Source: Nocardioides gilvus (GTDB lineage: Bacteria; Actinomycetota; Actinomycetes; Propionibacteriales; Nocardioidaceae). From it: a DNA stretch of 64,000 nt. Numbering within the stretch: position 1 is the stretch's first letter; each line of letters starts with the position of its first letter. Under the pieces are notes generated by a model. The model made no database searches, had not been told where the DNA came from, and worked only from the letters and a program-made list of their open reading frames with translations. The stretch lies in contig NZ_QHKY01000001.1 of assembly GCF_003194605.1 (NCBI RefSeq), positions 372,001-436,000 on the forward strand, in the 5' to 3' direction. The translations under genes and the position numbers were made by a program. This document shows, piece by piece, positions 48,402-58,893 of the stretch.

Positions 48402-49495
48402 GCGGTGACCCGTCGGGTCTCGGTGATCGTGGCGGAGCCGACCACGCGGGTGCCCTCGTAGATCACGACCGCCTGACCGGGGGCGATGCCCTCGGCCGGG
48501 TCGAGCAGCTCGACGGTGACGCTGGAGCCGTCGGTCACGACCACGGCGCGGTGCTCGGCGCCGTGGGCCCGCAACTGCACGGTGCCCTCGAGTCGTTCGG
48601 GGACGGTGCCGCACCAGCGGGCCCGGTCGCCCAGGAGTCCGTCGACGGCCAGCCGCGACCGTGAGCCGACGCGTACGGTGCCGGCGACCGGCTCTATGTC
48701 GAGCACGAAGCGGGGCTTGCCGTCCGCCGCAGGGCGCCCGATCCGCAGGCCCTTGCGCTGACCGATCGTGAAGCCGTACGTGCCCTCGTGCTCGCCGAGG
48801 ACCTCGCCGGTCTCGTCGTCGATGATCTCGCCGGAGTGGTTGGGGGCCCGGTCGCCGAGCTTCTCCTTCAGCCAACCGGCGGTGTCACCGTCGGCGACGA
48901 AGCAGATGTCGTGGCTGTCGGGCTTGTCGGCGACCAGCAGACCGCGGCGCTCCGCCTCGAGGCGTACGTCGGGCTTGATGGAGTCCCCGAGCGGGAAGTA
49001 CGAGTGAGCCAGCTGCTCCTGGGTGAGCACCCCGAGCACGTACGACTGGTCCTTGCCGTGGTCAACCGCGCGGTGCATCTCGATCAGGCCGTCGTCACCG
49101 GTGCGCAGCTGGGCGTAGTGGCCGGTCGCGACGGCGTCGAAGCCGAGCGCCAACGCCCGGTCGAGGACGGCGGCGAACTTGATCTTCTCGTTGCAGCGCA
49201 GGCACGGGTTGGGAGTGCGGCCGGCGGCGTATTCGTCCATGAAGTCCTCGACGACGCCTTCGTGGAACTCGTCCGACATGTCCCACACGTAGAACGGGAT
49301 GCCGATGATGTCGGCGGCCCGGCGCGCGTCGTTGCTGTCCTCGATCGTGCAGCAGCCACGAGCACCGCTGCGGTACGACGCAGGGTTGCGCGACAACGCC
49401 AGGTGGACGCCGGTCACGTCGTGGCCGGCCTCGGCGGCGCGCGCGGCAGCCACGGCGGAGTCCACTCCCCCGGACATCGCAGCGAGGACCTTCAC
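48398..49495 (-). CDS. mnmA: tRNA-specific 2-thiouridylase
   Basis: 365 residues from GTG 49495. Adds sulfur to the wobble uridine (s2U34) of tRNA(Lys/Glu/Gln) using ATP and a persulfide from cysteine desulfurase. PP-loop motif [17 protein letters not shown] at the N-terminus. The catalytic Cys lies in TPNPCLRCN near residue 101, with the second Cys in [12 protein letters not shown] near 195. The C-terminal beta domains include [15 protein letters not shown]. It overlaps the desulfurase stop (GTGA) and the MetE-like start, so desulfurase, MnmA and MetE-like are one coupled unit. Confidence 0.96.
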   Translation of the reverse strand: MKVLAAMSGGVDSAVAAARAAEAGHDVTGVHLALSRNPASYRSGARGCCTIEDSNDARRAADIIGIPFYVWDMSDEFHEGVVEDFMDEYAAGRTPNPCLRCNEKIKFAAVLDRALALGFDAVATGHYAQLRTGDDGLIEMHRAVDHGKDQSYVLGVLTQEQLAHSYFPLGDSIKPDVRLEAERRGLLVADKPDSHDICFVADGDTAGWLKEKLGDRAPNHSGEIIDDETGEVLGEHEGTYGFTIGQRKGLRIGRPAADGKPRFVLDIEPVAGTVRVGSRSRLAVDGLLGDRARWCGTVPERLEGTVQLRAHGAEHRAVVVTDGSSVTVELLDPAEGIAPGQAVVIYEGTRVVGSATITETRRVTA

Positions 49496-50685
49496 AGGAC
49501 AGCCTTCCGGTTGGCCAGACGAGCGCGCTCGACGGCGGGACCGATCGCGGCCACCACCGCGTCCACATCGGCGGCGGTGGTCGGGTGACCGAGCGAAAAA
49601 CGCAAGGAGTGGCGGGCCTGGGCCGGGTCGCACCCCATCGCCAACAACACGTGGGAGGGCTGCGGGACCCCGGCCGAGCAGGCGGAGCCGGTCGAGCACT
49701 CGATGCCCTGGGCGTCGAGGAGCATCAGCAACGAGTCGCCCTCGCAGCCGGGGAAACCGATGTGGGCGTTGCCGGGCAGCCGCGCAGCGGGGTCACCGTG
49801 CAGGTGGGCGTCAGGGACGACCTCGACCACCCGGCGTACGAGTTCGTCACGCAGGGCCGAGATCCGGGCCGCGTGCTCGGCCTGGCCGGCGACGGCCGCC
49901 TGCACCGCGGCGGCGTAACCGGCGATGGCGGGCGGGTTCAAGGTGCCGCTGCGGATGCCACGCTCCTGGCCCCCGCCGTGCAGCAGGGGTACGACGCGGA
50001 GCTCACGACGCGCCACCAGGGCGCCGATGCCGTACGGGCCCCCCAGCTTGTGGCCGGTGAAGGTCAGCGCGTCGACACCCGAGGCCGCGAAGTCCACCGG
50101 GACCGCGCCGACGGCCTGGACGGCGTCGGTGTGCACCGGGATGCCGTGCGCCTCGGCGAGCGCCACCACCTCGGTGACGGGCTGCAGGGTGCCGACCTCG
50201 TTGTTGGCCCACATCAGCGAGATCAGGGCAACCGAGCCCGGGTCCCGCTCGATGGACTCACGCAGCGCCTCCACGTCGAGGCGTCCCAGCTCGTCGACGG
50301 CGATGAGCTCGACCTCGGCCTGGCCCTGCTTGGCCAGCCACTCCAGCGGGTCGAGGACGGCGTGGTGCTCGACGGCGGAGGTGAGGATGCGCGTGCGCCG
50401 CGAATCCTGGGCCTGGCGCGCCCACAGCACACCCTTGAGGGCGACGTTGTCGGACTCGGTGCCGCCGGAGGTGAAGATGACCTCACCGGGACGACACCCG
50501 ATCGCTGCGGCGATCGCCTCACGACTCTCCTCGACCACCCGGCGCGCGCGACGGCCCGAACCGTGCAGCGAACTCGCGTTGCCGACCTCGGCCATCTGGC
50601 GCGTCATCGCCTCCACGGCGACGGGCAGCATGGGCGTGGTCGCAGCGTGGTCGAGGTAGATCCTGGGCGGGGTCGAACTGTTCAT
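49492..50685 (-). CDS. Cysteine desulfurase (NifS/IscS-like)
   Basis: 397 residues, PLP enzyme that takes sulfur from cysteine, leaving alanine. The N-terminus [45 protein letters not shown] lysine in [17 protein letters not shown] near residue 195, and catalytic Cys in [11 protein letters not shown] near 325-335 are all present. It lies directly upstream of mnmA with a 4-base overlap, so its likely first role is sulfur supply for tRNA thiolation; Fe-S cluster supply is also possible. ATG 50685 is the natural start; the gene is 94 bases from proB. Confidence 0.95.
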   Translation of the reverse strand: MNSSTPPRIYLDHAATTPMLPVAVEAMTRQMAEVGNASSLHGSGRRARRVVEESREAIAAAIGCRPGEVIFTSGGTESDNVALKGVLWARQAQDSRRTRILTSAVEHHAVLDPLEWLAKQGQAEVELIAVDELGRLDVEALRESIERDPGSVALISLMWANNEVGTLQPVTEVVALAEAHGIPVHTDAVQAVGAVPVDFAASGVDALTFTGHKLGGPYGIGALVARRELRVVPLLHGGGQERGIRSGTLNPPAIAGYAAAVQAAVAGQAEHAARISALRDELVRRVVEVVPDAHLHGDPAARLPGNAHIGFPGCEGDSLLMLLDAQGIECSTGSACSAGVPQPSHVLLAMGCDPAQARHSLRFSLGHPTTAADVDAVVAAIGPAVERARLANRKAVL

Positions 50686-50779
50686 GTCCTGGCCAGCCTA
50701 CGGGAGGGACCGTCGCCTGCGAGAAGCGTGGCGGAGACCGATTGCGCCACACCGCGTGGCACTACGCGCCAGAACCGTC

Positions 50780-51907
50780 TCAGAGGAGAACGAGGTCGTC
50801 ACGGTGCACCAGTGCCCGGTCGTAGACATCGCCGAACTCTTCCTTCAGCTCAGGGGTCGACCGGCCCAGCAGCCCGGGGATCTCGACCGCGTCGAAGCTG
50901 ACCAGTCCGCGCGCCACCACCGTGCCGTCGGGACCGACCAGGTCGATCGGGTCGCCCGCGACGAAGGCACCGTCGACGTCGGTCACGCCGGCCGCCAGCA
51001 GGGAGGCGCCCCGCTCGACGACAGCGCGTACGGCGCCGGCGTCCAGGCTCAGGCTCCCCTTGCCCTCGGTGGCGTGGGCCAGCCACAGGTGCCGGATCGG
51101 ACGGCGGCGTCCGGTGACGTGGAAGAAGGTCCCAACCTGCTCCCCGGCGAGGGCGGCACTGGCCTGGGCGGCCGAGGTGAGGACCACGGGGATGCCGGCA
51201 CCCGTCGCGATCCTGGCCGCCTCGATCTTGGTGACCATGCCGCCGGTGCCGACGGCTGAACCGACCGAACCGATCTCGATGCCCTCGAGGTCGCTCTCGG
51301 AGCGGACCTCGGCCAACCGGCGGGCTCCCGGGCGACTGGGGGGTCCGTCGTACAAGGCGTCGACGTCGGAGAGCAGCACCAGCAGATCGGCGTGCACCAG
51401 GTGGGCCACCAGCGCAGCCAGGCGGTCGTTGTCACCGAAGCGGATCTCGGAGGTGGCGACCGTGTCGTTCTCGTTGACCACCGGCACCACGCCGAGACCC
51501 AGGAGGGCGTCGAACGTCTGGTGGGCGTTGCGATAGCTGGCACGCCGGATCACGTCGTCGACGGTCATCAGCACCTGGCCGGTGGTGATGGAGTGCCGGC
51601 CGAACTCCTGCTGGTAGTGGTGGGCCAGTAGTCCTTGACCCACCGACGCCGCCGCCTGCTGCAGGGCGAGCCCGCGGGGACGTCGGTCCAGGCCGAGCGG
51701 GGACAACCCGGCAGCGATCGCACCCGAGGAGACCAGGACGACCTCGGTGCCCCGCTCCCGTACGCCGGCCAGGACGTCGACCAGGTCGGCGATGCGGCCG
51801 GGCTCCAGCGCGCCGCCACCCGTGGCCAGCGACGAGGATCCGATCTTGACGACGATCCGCTTCGCGTTCAGTACGGCTTCGCGGAGGTCGTGGGCGTCCA
51901 CGCTCAT
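50780..51907 (-). CDS. proB: Glutamate 5-kinase
   Basis: 375 residues; ATP-dependent phosphorylation of glutamate, the first step in proline synthesis. Amino acid kinase domain: [16 protein letters not shown] near residue 15-30, [38 protein letters not shown] near 145-165, and [22 protein letters not shown] near 215. A C-terminal PUA domain starts at about 275 ([25 protein letters not shown]), as in long bacterial ProB. Its first bases overlap the obgE stop (ATGA), so proB is translated with obgE, a usual actinobacterial pair. Confidence 0.96.
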   Translation of the reverse strand: MSVDAHDLREAVLNAKRIVVKIGSSSLATGGGALEPGRIADLVDVLAGVRERGTEVVLVSSGAIAAGLSPLGLDRRPRGLALQQAAASVGQGLLAHHYQQEFGRHSITTGQVLMTVDDVIRRASYRNAHQTFDALLGLGVVPVVNENDTVATSEIRFGDNDRLAALVAHLVHADLLVLLSDVDALYDGPPSRPGARRLAEVRSESDLEGIEIGSVGSAVGTGGMVTKIEAARIATGAGIPVVLTSAAQASAALAGEQVGTFFHVTGRRRPIRHLWLAHATEGKGSLSLDAGAVRAVVERGASLLAAGVTDVDGAFVAGDPIDLVGPDGTVVARGLVSFDAVEIPGLLGRSTPELKEEFGDVYDRALVHRDDLVLL

Positions 51908-53439
51908 GCGTCGGGGTCGTCCTGCGCCCAGTCGGGGTCGTCCTTCGAGCCGATCTCGTAGGCCAGAGGGCCGTACTTCTCGGGCTTGTCGAGACGACGG
52001 GCCACGTCGGCGCGGGTCTCGTTGTCGCTGCGCTCGGGCATGGAGTCCTGGATGTCACGGCGACGCTGGGCCGCGGGACGGTCCTCACGCAGCCGGGTGT
52101 CCTCGCCACGACGACCGAGCATCTCGACACCGGTCTCGATGCTGGGCTTGTAGTCGAAGACCACCGAGTTGTTGGGGTGACCGATGTAGACGGCGTCGCC
52201 CTCGACGGCGCCCTTGCGCATCAGCGCCACCTCGACCCCGAGCCGGTCGAGACGGTCGGCCAGGAAGCCCACGGCCTCTTCGTTGCTGAAGTCGGTCTGG
52301 CGGATCCAACGCTCGGGCTTCTCGCCACGGACACGCCAGCCGTCACCGTCGCGGGTGATCTCGAAGTCTGCGTTCTTGCCGGCAGCCTTGGGACGCAGCA
52401 CGATGCGGGTCGCCTCGACGACGGGCTTCTCGACCCGGGTGGCCTCGACGAGCTCGGCCATGGCGAAGATCAGCTCGCGCGTGCCCTCACCGGACATTGC
52501 CGAGATCGGGAACACCTTGAGCCCACGCCCGCGCAACTCATCGATCACCATCTCGGCGATGTCGGCACCGTCGGGCACGTCGATCTTGTTGAGCGCCACC
52601 AGGCGGGGCCGGTCCTCGAGACCGCCGTAGCGCTGCAGCTCGTGCTCCATCGCGTCCAGGTCGTCGACCGGGTTGCGACCGGGCTCGATGGAGGCGGTGT
52701 CGACCACGTGCACCAGGGCCGCGCAACGCTCGATGTGGCGCAGGAAGTCGTGGCCCAGACCGCGGCCGTCGGCAGCGCCCTCGATCAGACCGGGCACGTC
52801 GGCGACGGTGAAGACGGTGTCACCACCACGGACCACGCCGAGGTTGGGGACCAAGGTGGTGAAGGGGTAGTTGGCGATCTTGGGCTTGGCCCGGGAGATC
52901 GCGGCGATCAGCGACGACTTGCCGGCGCTGGGGTAGCCCACCAGACCGATGTCGGCGACCACCTTGAGCTCGAGACCGATCTCGAGCTCCTCGCCGGGCT
53001 CACCGAGCAGTGCGAAACCGGGGGCTTTGCGCTTGGACGACGCGAGGGCGGCATTGCCGAGCCCTCCGCGACCGCCCTGGGCGATGACCATCTCCGTGCC
53101 CGGACCCACGAGGTCGGCGAGCACGTTGCCCTGCATGTCGGTCACCACGGTGCCGTCGGGGACCGGGAGCACCAGGTCGGAGCCGTGGGCGCCGTTGCGG
53201 TGGTCGCCCGCTCCCCCGGCGCCGTTGTCGGCCGCGCGCTTGGAGCTGTGGTGGTAGTCGATCAGCGTCGTGACGTCGGGGTCGACGCGCAGGATCACCG
53301 ATCCGCCCTGACCACCGTTGCCGCCGTCAGGACCGCCGAGAGGCTTGAACTTCTCACGGTGGACGGAAGCGACACCGTGCCCGCCTCGACCGGCGCTGAC
53401 GTGCAGCGTCACGCGGTCGACGAAAGTGGGGACGGCCAT
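51904..53439 (-). CDS. obgE: Obg-family GTPase
   Basis: 511 residues. The N-terminal glycine-rich Obg fold ([35 protein letters not shown]) covers about 1-158. The G domain has the P-loop GYPSAGKSS near 168, [22 protein letters not shown] and NKID near 280. A C-terminal OCT domain follows ([20 protein letters not shown]), with an actinobacterial charged tail after it ([22 protein letters not shown]). ATG 53439 has AGGAG upstream. Obg links ribosome assembly with the stringent response. It follows rplU-rpmA in the conserved order but is partly insulated from them by a hairpin. Confidence 0.97.
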   Translation of the reverse strand: MAVPTFVDRVTLHVSAGRGGHGVASVHREKFKPLGGPDGGNGGQGGSVILRVDPDVTTLIDYHHSSKRAADNGAGGAGDHRNGAHGSDLVLPVPDGTVVTDMQGNVLADLVGPGTEMVIAQGGRGGLGNAALASSKRKAPGFALLGEPGEELEIGLELKVVADIGLVGYPSAGKSSLIAAISRAKPKIANYPFTTLVPNLGVVRGGDTVFTVADVPGLIEGAADGRGLGHDFLRHIERCAALVHVVDTASIEPGRNPVDDLDAMEHELQRYGGLEDRPRLVALNKIDVPDGADIAEMVIDELRGRGLKVFPISAMSGEGTRELIFAMAELVEATRVEKPVVEATRIVLRPKAAGKNADFEITRDGDGWRVRGEKPERWIRQTDFSNEEAVGFLADRLDRLGVEVALMRKGAVEGDAVYIGHPNNSVVFDYKPSIETGVEMLGRRGEDTRLREDRPAAQRRRDIQDSMPERSDNETRADVARRLDKPEKYGPLAYEIGSKDDPDWAQDDPDA

Positions 53440-53468
53440 GAATGCTCCTGGAGAGATGATGAAAAGCA

Positions 53469-53501
53469 CGAAGGGCGTCCCAATGACAGGGACGCCCTTC
53501 G
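53469..53501 (-). terminator. Terminator between rpmA and obgE
   Basis: CGAAGGGCGTCCC / GGGACGCCCTTCG with a 7-base loop, followed on the minus strand by TGCTTTTC. Ends most rplU-rpmA transcripts and lowers obgE expression. Confidence 0.85.
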
Positions 53502-53528
53502 CATGATGTCTAGCTGTGAAGCGTCAGG

Positions 53529-53783
53529 TCACTCGCCGGGGACGATGTTGACGACCTTGCGACCACGCTTGGTGCCGAACTCCACCGCGCCAGCAATCAG
53601 CGCGAACAGGGTGTCGTCACCGCCGCGGCCGACGCCGCTGCCCGGGTGGAAGTGGGTGCCACGCTGGCGGACGATGATCTCGCCTGCACCGACGGCCTGG
53701 CCGCCGTAACGCTTCACGCCGAGGCGCTGGGAGTTGGAGTCGCGGCCGTTCTTGGTGGAGGCCGCACCCTTCTTGTGTGCCAT
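53529..53783 (-). CDS. rpmA: Ribosomal protein bL27
   Basis: 84 residues of the large-subunit protein bL27. It begins [20 protein letters not shown], whose N-terminal arm reaches the peptidyl-transferase centre, and continues [28 protein letters not shown]. No N-terminal cleavage extension of the Firmicutes type is present. It follows rplU by 41 bases. The final [16 protein letters not shown] is typical for actinobacteria. A hairpin terminator follows. Confidence 0.98.
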   Translation of the reverse strand: MAHKKGAASTKNGRDSNSQRLGVKRYGGQAVGAGEIIVRQRGTHFHPGSGVGRGGDDTLFALIAGAVEFGTKRGRKVVNIVPGE

Positions 53784-53824
53784 GAGTTCAGTCCTTCGTG
53801 GATCGTCGAGAGCGTCGCCGCAAC

Positions 53825-54127
53825 TCAGATGGAGATGTCGGTGACCTTGACCTGGGTGTACTTCTGGCGGTGACCCTGGCGCTTCTTGTAGCCGGTCTTG
53901 TTCTTGTACTTCTGGATGATGATCTTGGGACCCTTGGTCCGGCCGAGCACCTCGACGGTGACCGCAGCCTTGTCCAGACCGGTGGCGGTGACGGACTCGC
54001 CGTCCACCACCATCACGACGGGAAGGGTGACGGACTCGCCAACGGCGGTCTCGACCTTGTCGATCTCGATGACATCGCCAACAACAACCTTCTGCTGCTT
54101 GCTGCCACTGCGCACGATCGCGTACAC
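53825..54127 (-). CDS. rplU: Ribosomal protein bL21
   Basis: 100 residues, large-subunit protein bL21, binding 23S rRNA. GTG 54127 starts the family sequence [24 protein letters not shown]; the C-terminal loop [26 protein letters not shown] is the rRNA-binding signature. GAGGAGAG lies a few bases upstream. It is the first gene of the rplU-rpmA unit; about 200 bases separate it from the RNase E/G gene, and these likely hold its promoter. Confidence 0.98.
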   Translation of the reverse strand: MYAIVRSGSKQQKVVVGDVIEIDKVETAVGESVTLPVVMVVDGESVTATGLDKAAVTVEVLGRTKGPKIIIQKYKNKTGYKKRQGHRQKYTQVKVTDISI

Positions 54128-54329
54128 CGCGACTCACTCTCCTCGTCGGACTTGAACAGTCCAGTCAACAACTTCAAAACTCAGGGCACCCGCGCCGCGC
54201 ACAGACCATGTCGTCACGAAAGGACTTCAGCAGCCAGCGCAAGTACGCAGAGAGGTGTACGGGACACCGATGGGCAATACTACGGGGACCGGTGCGACTG
54301 CGCAAAACGGCAGGCGCACCGGCGCCGGT

Positions 54330-57300
54330 TCAGCGCTTGCGCGCCCCCTTCTTCTTCACCGGGACGTGCTCAACAATCGGCTCTCCGGCCGCGTCGGTGC
54401 CCTCAGAGGACTCCACACCGGTCGCCTCACCGGCGGGCGGACCCACCGGGCGGGAGGCGGCGCGGCCACGCGTACGGGTCACGACCTTGGGCCGGATGGC
54501 CTCAGGGGCTGCCTGGGCTGCCACGGGAGCCTCAGGCGCCTCGGGAGCCTCGGTCACCACCGCAGGAGCCGCAACAGACGGCTCCACGACGATCGCCGCG
54601 ACCTCCGAGGAGGTCTCGGTGACGGGACGCGAAGCACCCCGGCGACGGCTGCGGGTCACCACGCGGGGCTTGGTGTCCACGGGCGCCTCGGGTGCGGCTG
54701 CGGGGGCCTCGACCGCGGGCGTCTCGACGGACGTACGCGGCTCGGGTGCCGGAGTCGACTCGGTCGCGACGACCTCGGGGGCCCCGGAAGACTCGGTCGT
54801 CTCGGCAGACTCAGTCGTCTCGGTGGACTCGAGCTTCTGGGCAGCGTTGCCCTGTCCCCCACGGCCTCGGCTTCGGCGCGAACGCTGGTTGTCGTTCTCG
54901 TCGCGCTGCTCGGACTTCTGCGAACCCCGGTTGCCGCTGTCGTCACGCTGCTCGGACTTCTGCGAACGCTGGTCGTCGGAGGAGCCTTCGTTCCCGGCGC
55001 TGCGGTCGTTGCCGGCGTTGCGGTCGTTGCCCGCGTTGCGGTCGTTGCCCGCGCTGCGGTCATTGCCCGCGTTGCCACCGGTGTTGTCGCTCTTCGAGTC
55101 CCCTCGGCCACGGCCGCGGCGACCGCCACGGCGTCCGTCGTCGTCACCGCCCTGCTTCGCCTCGATCGGGTGGGAGTGCGTGATGACGCCTCGACCCTGG
55201 CAGTGCTCGCAGTCGCTGGAGAACGACTCCAGGAGACCGGTACCGATGCGCTTGCGCGTCATCTGCACCAGACCCAGCGAGGTCACCTCGGCGACCTGGT
55301 GACGCGTACGGTCACGGCCCAGGCACTCGACCATGCGGCGCACGACGAGGTCGCGGTTGGACTCCAGGACCATGTCGATGAAGTCGACGACGATGATGCC
55401 GCCGATGTCGCGCAGCCGGAGCTGGCGGACGATCTCCTCGGCGGCCTCGAGGTTGTTCTTGGTGACCGTCTCCTCGAGGTTGCCCCCGGAGCCGGTGAAC
55501 TTGCCGGTGTTGACGTCGACCACGGTCATGGCCTCGGTGCGGTCGATGACCAACGAACCACCCGAGGGCAGCCACACCTTGCGGTCCAGACCCTTGGCGA
55601 TCTGCTCGTCGATGCGGTAGACCGCGAAGCTGTCACCCTGCTGGGCCGAGGCGTTGTCGGCCGGGGCGTAGCGCTCGAGACGCTCGGCCAGGTCGGGCGC
55701 GACGTGCTCGACGTAGTTGGAAACCGTCTCCCAGGCCTCGTCACCTTCGATGACGAGCTTGGTGAAGTCCTCGGTGAAGAGGTCACGCACGACCTTCAAC
55801 GTCAGGTCGGGCTCGCCATAGAGCAGCTGCGGCGCGTTGCCGCGACCCTTGGCCTCGATGTCCTCCCAGCGGGCCTTGAGGCGCTCGACGTCCTGGGTGA
55901 GCTCCTCCTCGCTCGCACCCTCGGCAGCGGTGCGCACGATGACGCCCGCCGAGTCCGGCACGATCTCCTTGAGGAGAGCCTTGAGGCGGCTGCGCTCGGT
56001 GTCGGGCAACTTGCGGGAGATGCCGCTGGTGGTGCCGTCCGGCACGTAGACCAGGAAGCGGCCGGCCAGGCTGATCTGACTGGTCAGGCGGGCACCCTTG
56101 TGACCGATCGGGTCCTTGCTGACCTGGACCAGGACGGGCTGTCCCGGGCTCAGGACGGACTCGATCTTGCGGGCCTGACCCTCCTTGTGGCCGAGCGAGG
56201 ACCAGTTGACCTCACCGGCGTACAGGACGGCGTTGCGGCCCTTGCCGATGTCGACGAAGGCGGCCTCCATCGAGGGCAGGACGTTCTGCACGCGACCGAG
56301 GTAGACGTTGCCGATCAGGGAGGTCTGGGACTCACGGGCCACGTAGTGCTCGACGAGGACCTTGTCCTCGAGGACGGCGATCTGGGTCAGGTCCTTGCGC
56401 TGACGCACGACCATCACACGCTCGACGGCCTCGCGACGGGCCAGGAACTCGGCCTCACTGACGATCGGCGCGCGACGGCGACCAGCCTCGCGGCCCTCGC
56501 GACGACGCTGCTTCTTCGCCTCCAGACGCGTGGAACCGGCCAGGGACGTGATCTGGTCCTCGGCGCTGCGCGGCTTGCGGACGCGTACGACGGTGTTCTC
56601 CGGGTCCTGGGTCTCGGCGTCGTTGTCGCCCGAGCGGCGACGACGGCGACGGCGACGTGAGCTCGACGAGCCCGACTCCCCCTCGGAGCTGTCGGAGTTG
56701 TCCGAACCGTCCTGGCCGGTGCTGTCGGTGCTCTCGGCGCTCTCGGCGCTCGCATCCGCGTCCTGGGAACCGTCGGCGTTGTCGGAGTCGCCATCGGAGG
56801 AGTCGTCGCTGCCCTGGCCGTTGGAGTCACCGGACCTGCGACGGCGGCGACCGCCACGGCGACGGCGGCGGCGGGTCGGCGTGCCGTCCTCGGAGTCGTC
56901 CTCGTCGTCACCCTCGGAGTCGTCCTCGGCGGCGTCCGGGGAGGTCGACTCCCTCGACTCGGTGGTCTCCACGGGCGCGACGTCGTCGGCGACCTCAGCG
57001 GCAGCTGCGGCGAGGGCGGCCTCCTCGGCGAGCTGGATCGGGGTCTTCTCCTCCTCGACCGGCAACTCCTCCACGGGAGCAGCAGCAGCTCGCTTGCGCG
57101 TGCGGCGTGCCGGGGCCTTCTTGACGGCCTCGGGGGCCTGGAAGAGCGGGAGAGTGCCGGAGTCGTTGGTCGCCTCGGGCGCAGAGGTGGCGTCGGCGAG
57201 GGCGTCCACCGCGGCCTCGGGGACCTCGGGAGCAGCAGTCTTCTTCGCAGCGGCCTTCTTGGCCGGCGCCTTCTTCGCAGCGGTCCTCTTGGCCGGTGCG

Positions 57301-57743
57301 CGCTTCGCAGCGGTCTTCTTCGCCGGCGCGGCGTCGGCCTCCGGCGCCTCGGCGGCGGTGGTCTCCACGGCCTCGGTCGGCTCGCTGACCGGGGACTCGG
57401 TGGCCGGAGATTCGGTGGCCGGGGCCGTCTTCTTCGCAGGGGCCTTGCGGGTGCGTCGCGTCACAGCCGGCTTCGCCGGGACGGCCTCTGCGGTGGCCTC
57501 GGGCGCGGACGTGGCCTCGGCCAGGGCGTCCACTGCAGCCTGCGGCACCTCGGCCGCGGCAGCAGTCTTCTTCGCAGCCGCCCTCTTCGCCGGGGCCTTC
57601 TTGGCAGCGGCCTTCTTGGCGGGAGCCTTCTTGGCAGCGGCCCTCTTGGCCGGCGCGGCTGCAGCGGTGTCGACCGCAGCGTCCGCCGTGGAACCTTCCG
57701 CCGTGGTGTCCGCGGAGTCTGCAGGGTTGGTTTCGTCGAGCAT
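54330..57743 (-). CDS. rne: Ribonuclease E/G family endoribonuclease
   Basis: 1137 residues. The N-terminal ~430 residues are disordered: Ala/Lys/Pro repeats (KKAPAKKAAAKK), then acidic and Arg-rich stretches. The catalytic core begins near 440: S1 domain (GNVYLGRVQNVLPSMEAAFVDIGKGRNAVL), DNase I-like part with the metal Asp residues in MTVVDVNTGKF and IIVVDFIDM, and the Zn-link DCEHCQGRG near 870. The C-terminal arm carries AGNDR repeats and Arg-rich runs, ending VKKKGARKR. It should process rRNA and degrade mRNA. The long N-terminal extension with the catalytic core in the middle is the usual actinobacterial layout. Confidence 0.93.
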   Translation of the reverse strand: MLDETNPADSADTTAEGSTADAAVDTAAAAPAKRAAAKKAPAKKAAAKKAPAKRAAAKKTAAAAEVPQAAVDALAEATSAPEATAEAVPAKPAVTRRTRKAPAKKTAPATESPATESPVSEPTEAVETTAAEAPEADAAPAKKTAAKRAPAKRTAAKKAPAKKAAAKKTAAPEVPEAAVDALADATSAPEATNDSGTLPLFQAPEAVKKAPARRTRKRAAAAPVEELPVEEEKTPIQLAEEAALAAAAAEVADDVAPVETTESRESTSPDAAEDDSEGDDEDDSEDGTPTRRRRRRGGRRRRRSGDSNGQGSDDSSDGDSDNADGSQDADASAESAESTDSTGQDGSDNSDSSEGESGSSSSRRRRRRRRSGDNDAETQDPENTVVRVRKPRSAEDQITSLAGSTRLEAKKQRRREGREAGRRRAPIVSEAEFLARREAVERVMVVRQRKDLTQIAVLEDKVLVEHYVARESQTSLIGNVYLGRVQNVLPSMEAAFVDIGKGRNAVLYAGEVNWSSLGHKEGQARKIESVLSPGQPVLVQVSKDPIGHKGARLTSQISLAGRFLVYVPDGTTSGISRKLPDTERSRLKALLKEIVPDSAGVIVRTAAEGASEEELTQDVERLKARWEDIEAKGRGNAPQLLYGEPDLTLKVVRDLFTEDFTKLVIEGDEAWETVSNYVEHVAPDLAERLERYAPADNASAQQGDSFAVYRIDEQIAKGLDRKVWLPSGGSLVIDRTEAMTVVDVNTGKFTGSGGNLEETVTKNNLEAAEEIVRQLRLRDIGGIIVVDFIDMVLESNRDLVVRRMVECLGRDRTRHQVAEVTSLGLVQMTRKRIGTGLLESFSSDCEHCQGRGVITHSHPIEAKQGGDDDGRRGGRRGRGRGDSKSDNTGGNAGNDRSAGNDRNAGNDRNAGNDRSAGNEGSSDDQRSQKSEQRDDSGNRGSQKSEQRDENDNQRSRRSRGRGGQGNAAQKLESTETTESAETTESSGAPEVVATESTPAPEPRTSVETPAVEAPAAAPEAPVDTKPRVVTRSRRRGASRPVTETSSEVAAIVVEPSVAAPAVVTEAPEAPEAPVAAQAAPEAIRPKVVTRTRGRAASRPVGPPAGEATGVESSEGTDAAGEPIVEHVPVKKKGARKR
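54991..55078 (-). repeat. 18-bp tandem repeat in the RNase E/G tail
   Basis: Four to five units of an 18-base sequence (plus strand GTTGCGGTCGTTGCCCGC) encode AGNDRN/AGNDRS in the disordered C-terminal arm. Confidence 0.8.
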
Positions 57744-58098
57744 GTGCGCTCCTCAGCCGGTGCGCAGCACCGGTGTGTGTAGGACGCCGGGATCCGGGTG
57801 CTCAGAATCCAGACGCAAAGCCTTCGGTGGCGGCGACTTCCCCCGCGTGCGCGTCGAAGAATGGACGTCGGCCACCTGCCGCGGTCGCTCGCCCTAGTGG
57901 TCTTCCGGTTGCCCGGCGTCTCATTCGGAGGGCCACTGTCACTGACTCCCCGGGCCGCGTCGCGGTCTGGTGACGACCTTCAAGCTTCGTGCCGGCCTGA
58001 CGGATCAGAACGGCGAGAACGTCGTCGAGTCTCACCCAGTAACTTGCGTCACCCAGTGGGACCAAGCGTCATTCTGGCACATGGGCTCGCGATCGTCC
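57744..58098 (-). other. Long leader of the RNase E/G gene
   Basis: About 355 bases between the TIGR03936 gene and the RNase E/G start with no convincing gene. It probably holds the rne promoter and a long 5' untranslated region; RNase E genes are often autoregulated through such leaders. I saw no clear hairpin with T run and no known riboswitch. Confidence 0.4.
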
Positions 58099-58824
58099 CT
58101 ATGACTGCCCGGACAGCGGGTCGGACAGCGGGTCGCGCACCAGGGCGTTCTCCCGGTCCAGCGGCCCCTGCTGGACACGGGTGAGCAACGGCACCACGTC
58201 GATCGGGTACACCCCGACCGCAGCGAGCGCGGACAGGACGTCGTCGGGGCGCACGGCCGGGACCACGTGCTCCAGGACCACGTCGAGGACGGTGGTGTCG
58301 CCGTCCACGCGCACCTCCATCCCCAGCACTGCGGCCCGGGCGTCGAAGACCCGCAGGCCCTTCTTCGTCATCCGCTGGACCTCGACCGTCTCGGTGGCCA
58401 GGAAGGTCTCGACCAGCGCCGACAGGTCACCGGCCCCCTGGAGCGTGATCTCCCAGCGACTGGCCTCGAGGAGGTCGGAGAGCGAACCGCCCGGTGATTC
58501 CACGACCTCGAGCACGTCGAGCCCGGTGGGCAACGACTCGTCCAGCGTCACATGGACGTCGGCCGGGTCGAGGACCTTCGCCAGCCCGATCTCCAGGTAC
58601 TCGGCCTCCGAGGCGGAGCCGGTCGGCGCAGCCCCGGCGTACGAGATCCGGGGGTGGGGGTTGAAGCCCGAGGAGTAGGCCATCGGGAGACCCGCCCGGA
58701 AGATGGCGCGCTCGAAGGCTCGACTGAAGTCACGGTGGCTGGTGAAGCGGAGCCGGCCTCGCTTGGCGTACCGGACACGGAGTCGCTGGACGGGCGGGGC
58801 CTGCTGCTCGGGCTGTTTGCGCAC
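58099..58824 (-). CDS. TIGR03936 family protein (DUF2344), partner of B12-binding radical SAM protein
   Basis: 241 residues. It starts with a basic stretch and PPVQRLRVRYAKRGRLRFTSHRDFSRAFERAIFRAGLPMAYSSGFNPHPRISYAG, the core of the TIGR03936/DUF2344 family, then GSASEAEYLEIGLAKVLDP and EVQRMTKKGLRVFDARAAVLGM. The family is always found fused to or near TIGR03960 radical SAM proteins and is thought to help a tRNA or rRNA modification. Here the partner gene is 2.7 kb upstream with three genes in between. It precedes the RNase E/G gene in the conserved order. Confidence 0.9.
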   Translation of the reverse strand: MRKQPEQQAPPVQRLRVRYAKRGRLRFTSHRDFSRAFERAIFRAGLPMAYSSGFNPHPRISYAGAAPTGSASEAEYLEIGLAKVLDPADVHVTLDESLPTGLDVLEVVESPGGSLSDLLEASRWEITLQGAGDLSALVETFLATETVEVQRMTKKGLRVFDARAAVLGMEVRVDGDTTVLDVVLEHVVPAVRPDDVLSALAAVGVYPIDVVPLLTRVQQGPLDRENALVRDPLSDPLSGQS

Positions 58825-58893
58825 GGACAGACGTTAGCCCCCACACTGCGTCGCCACCGATTCGCTCGGCTGCTCGAGGGCCGCGACAGCAGG

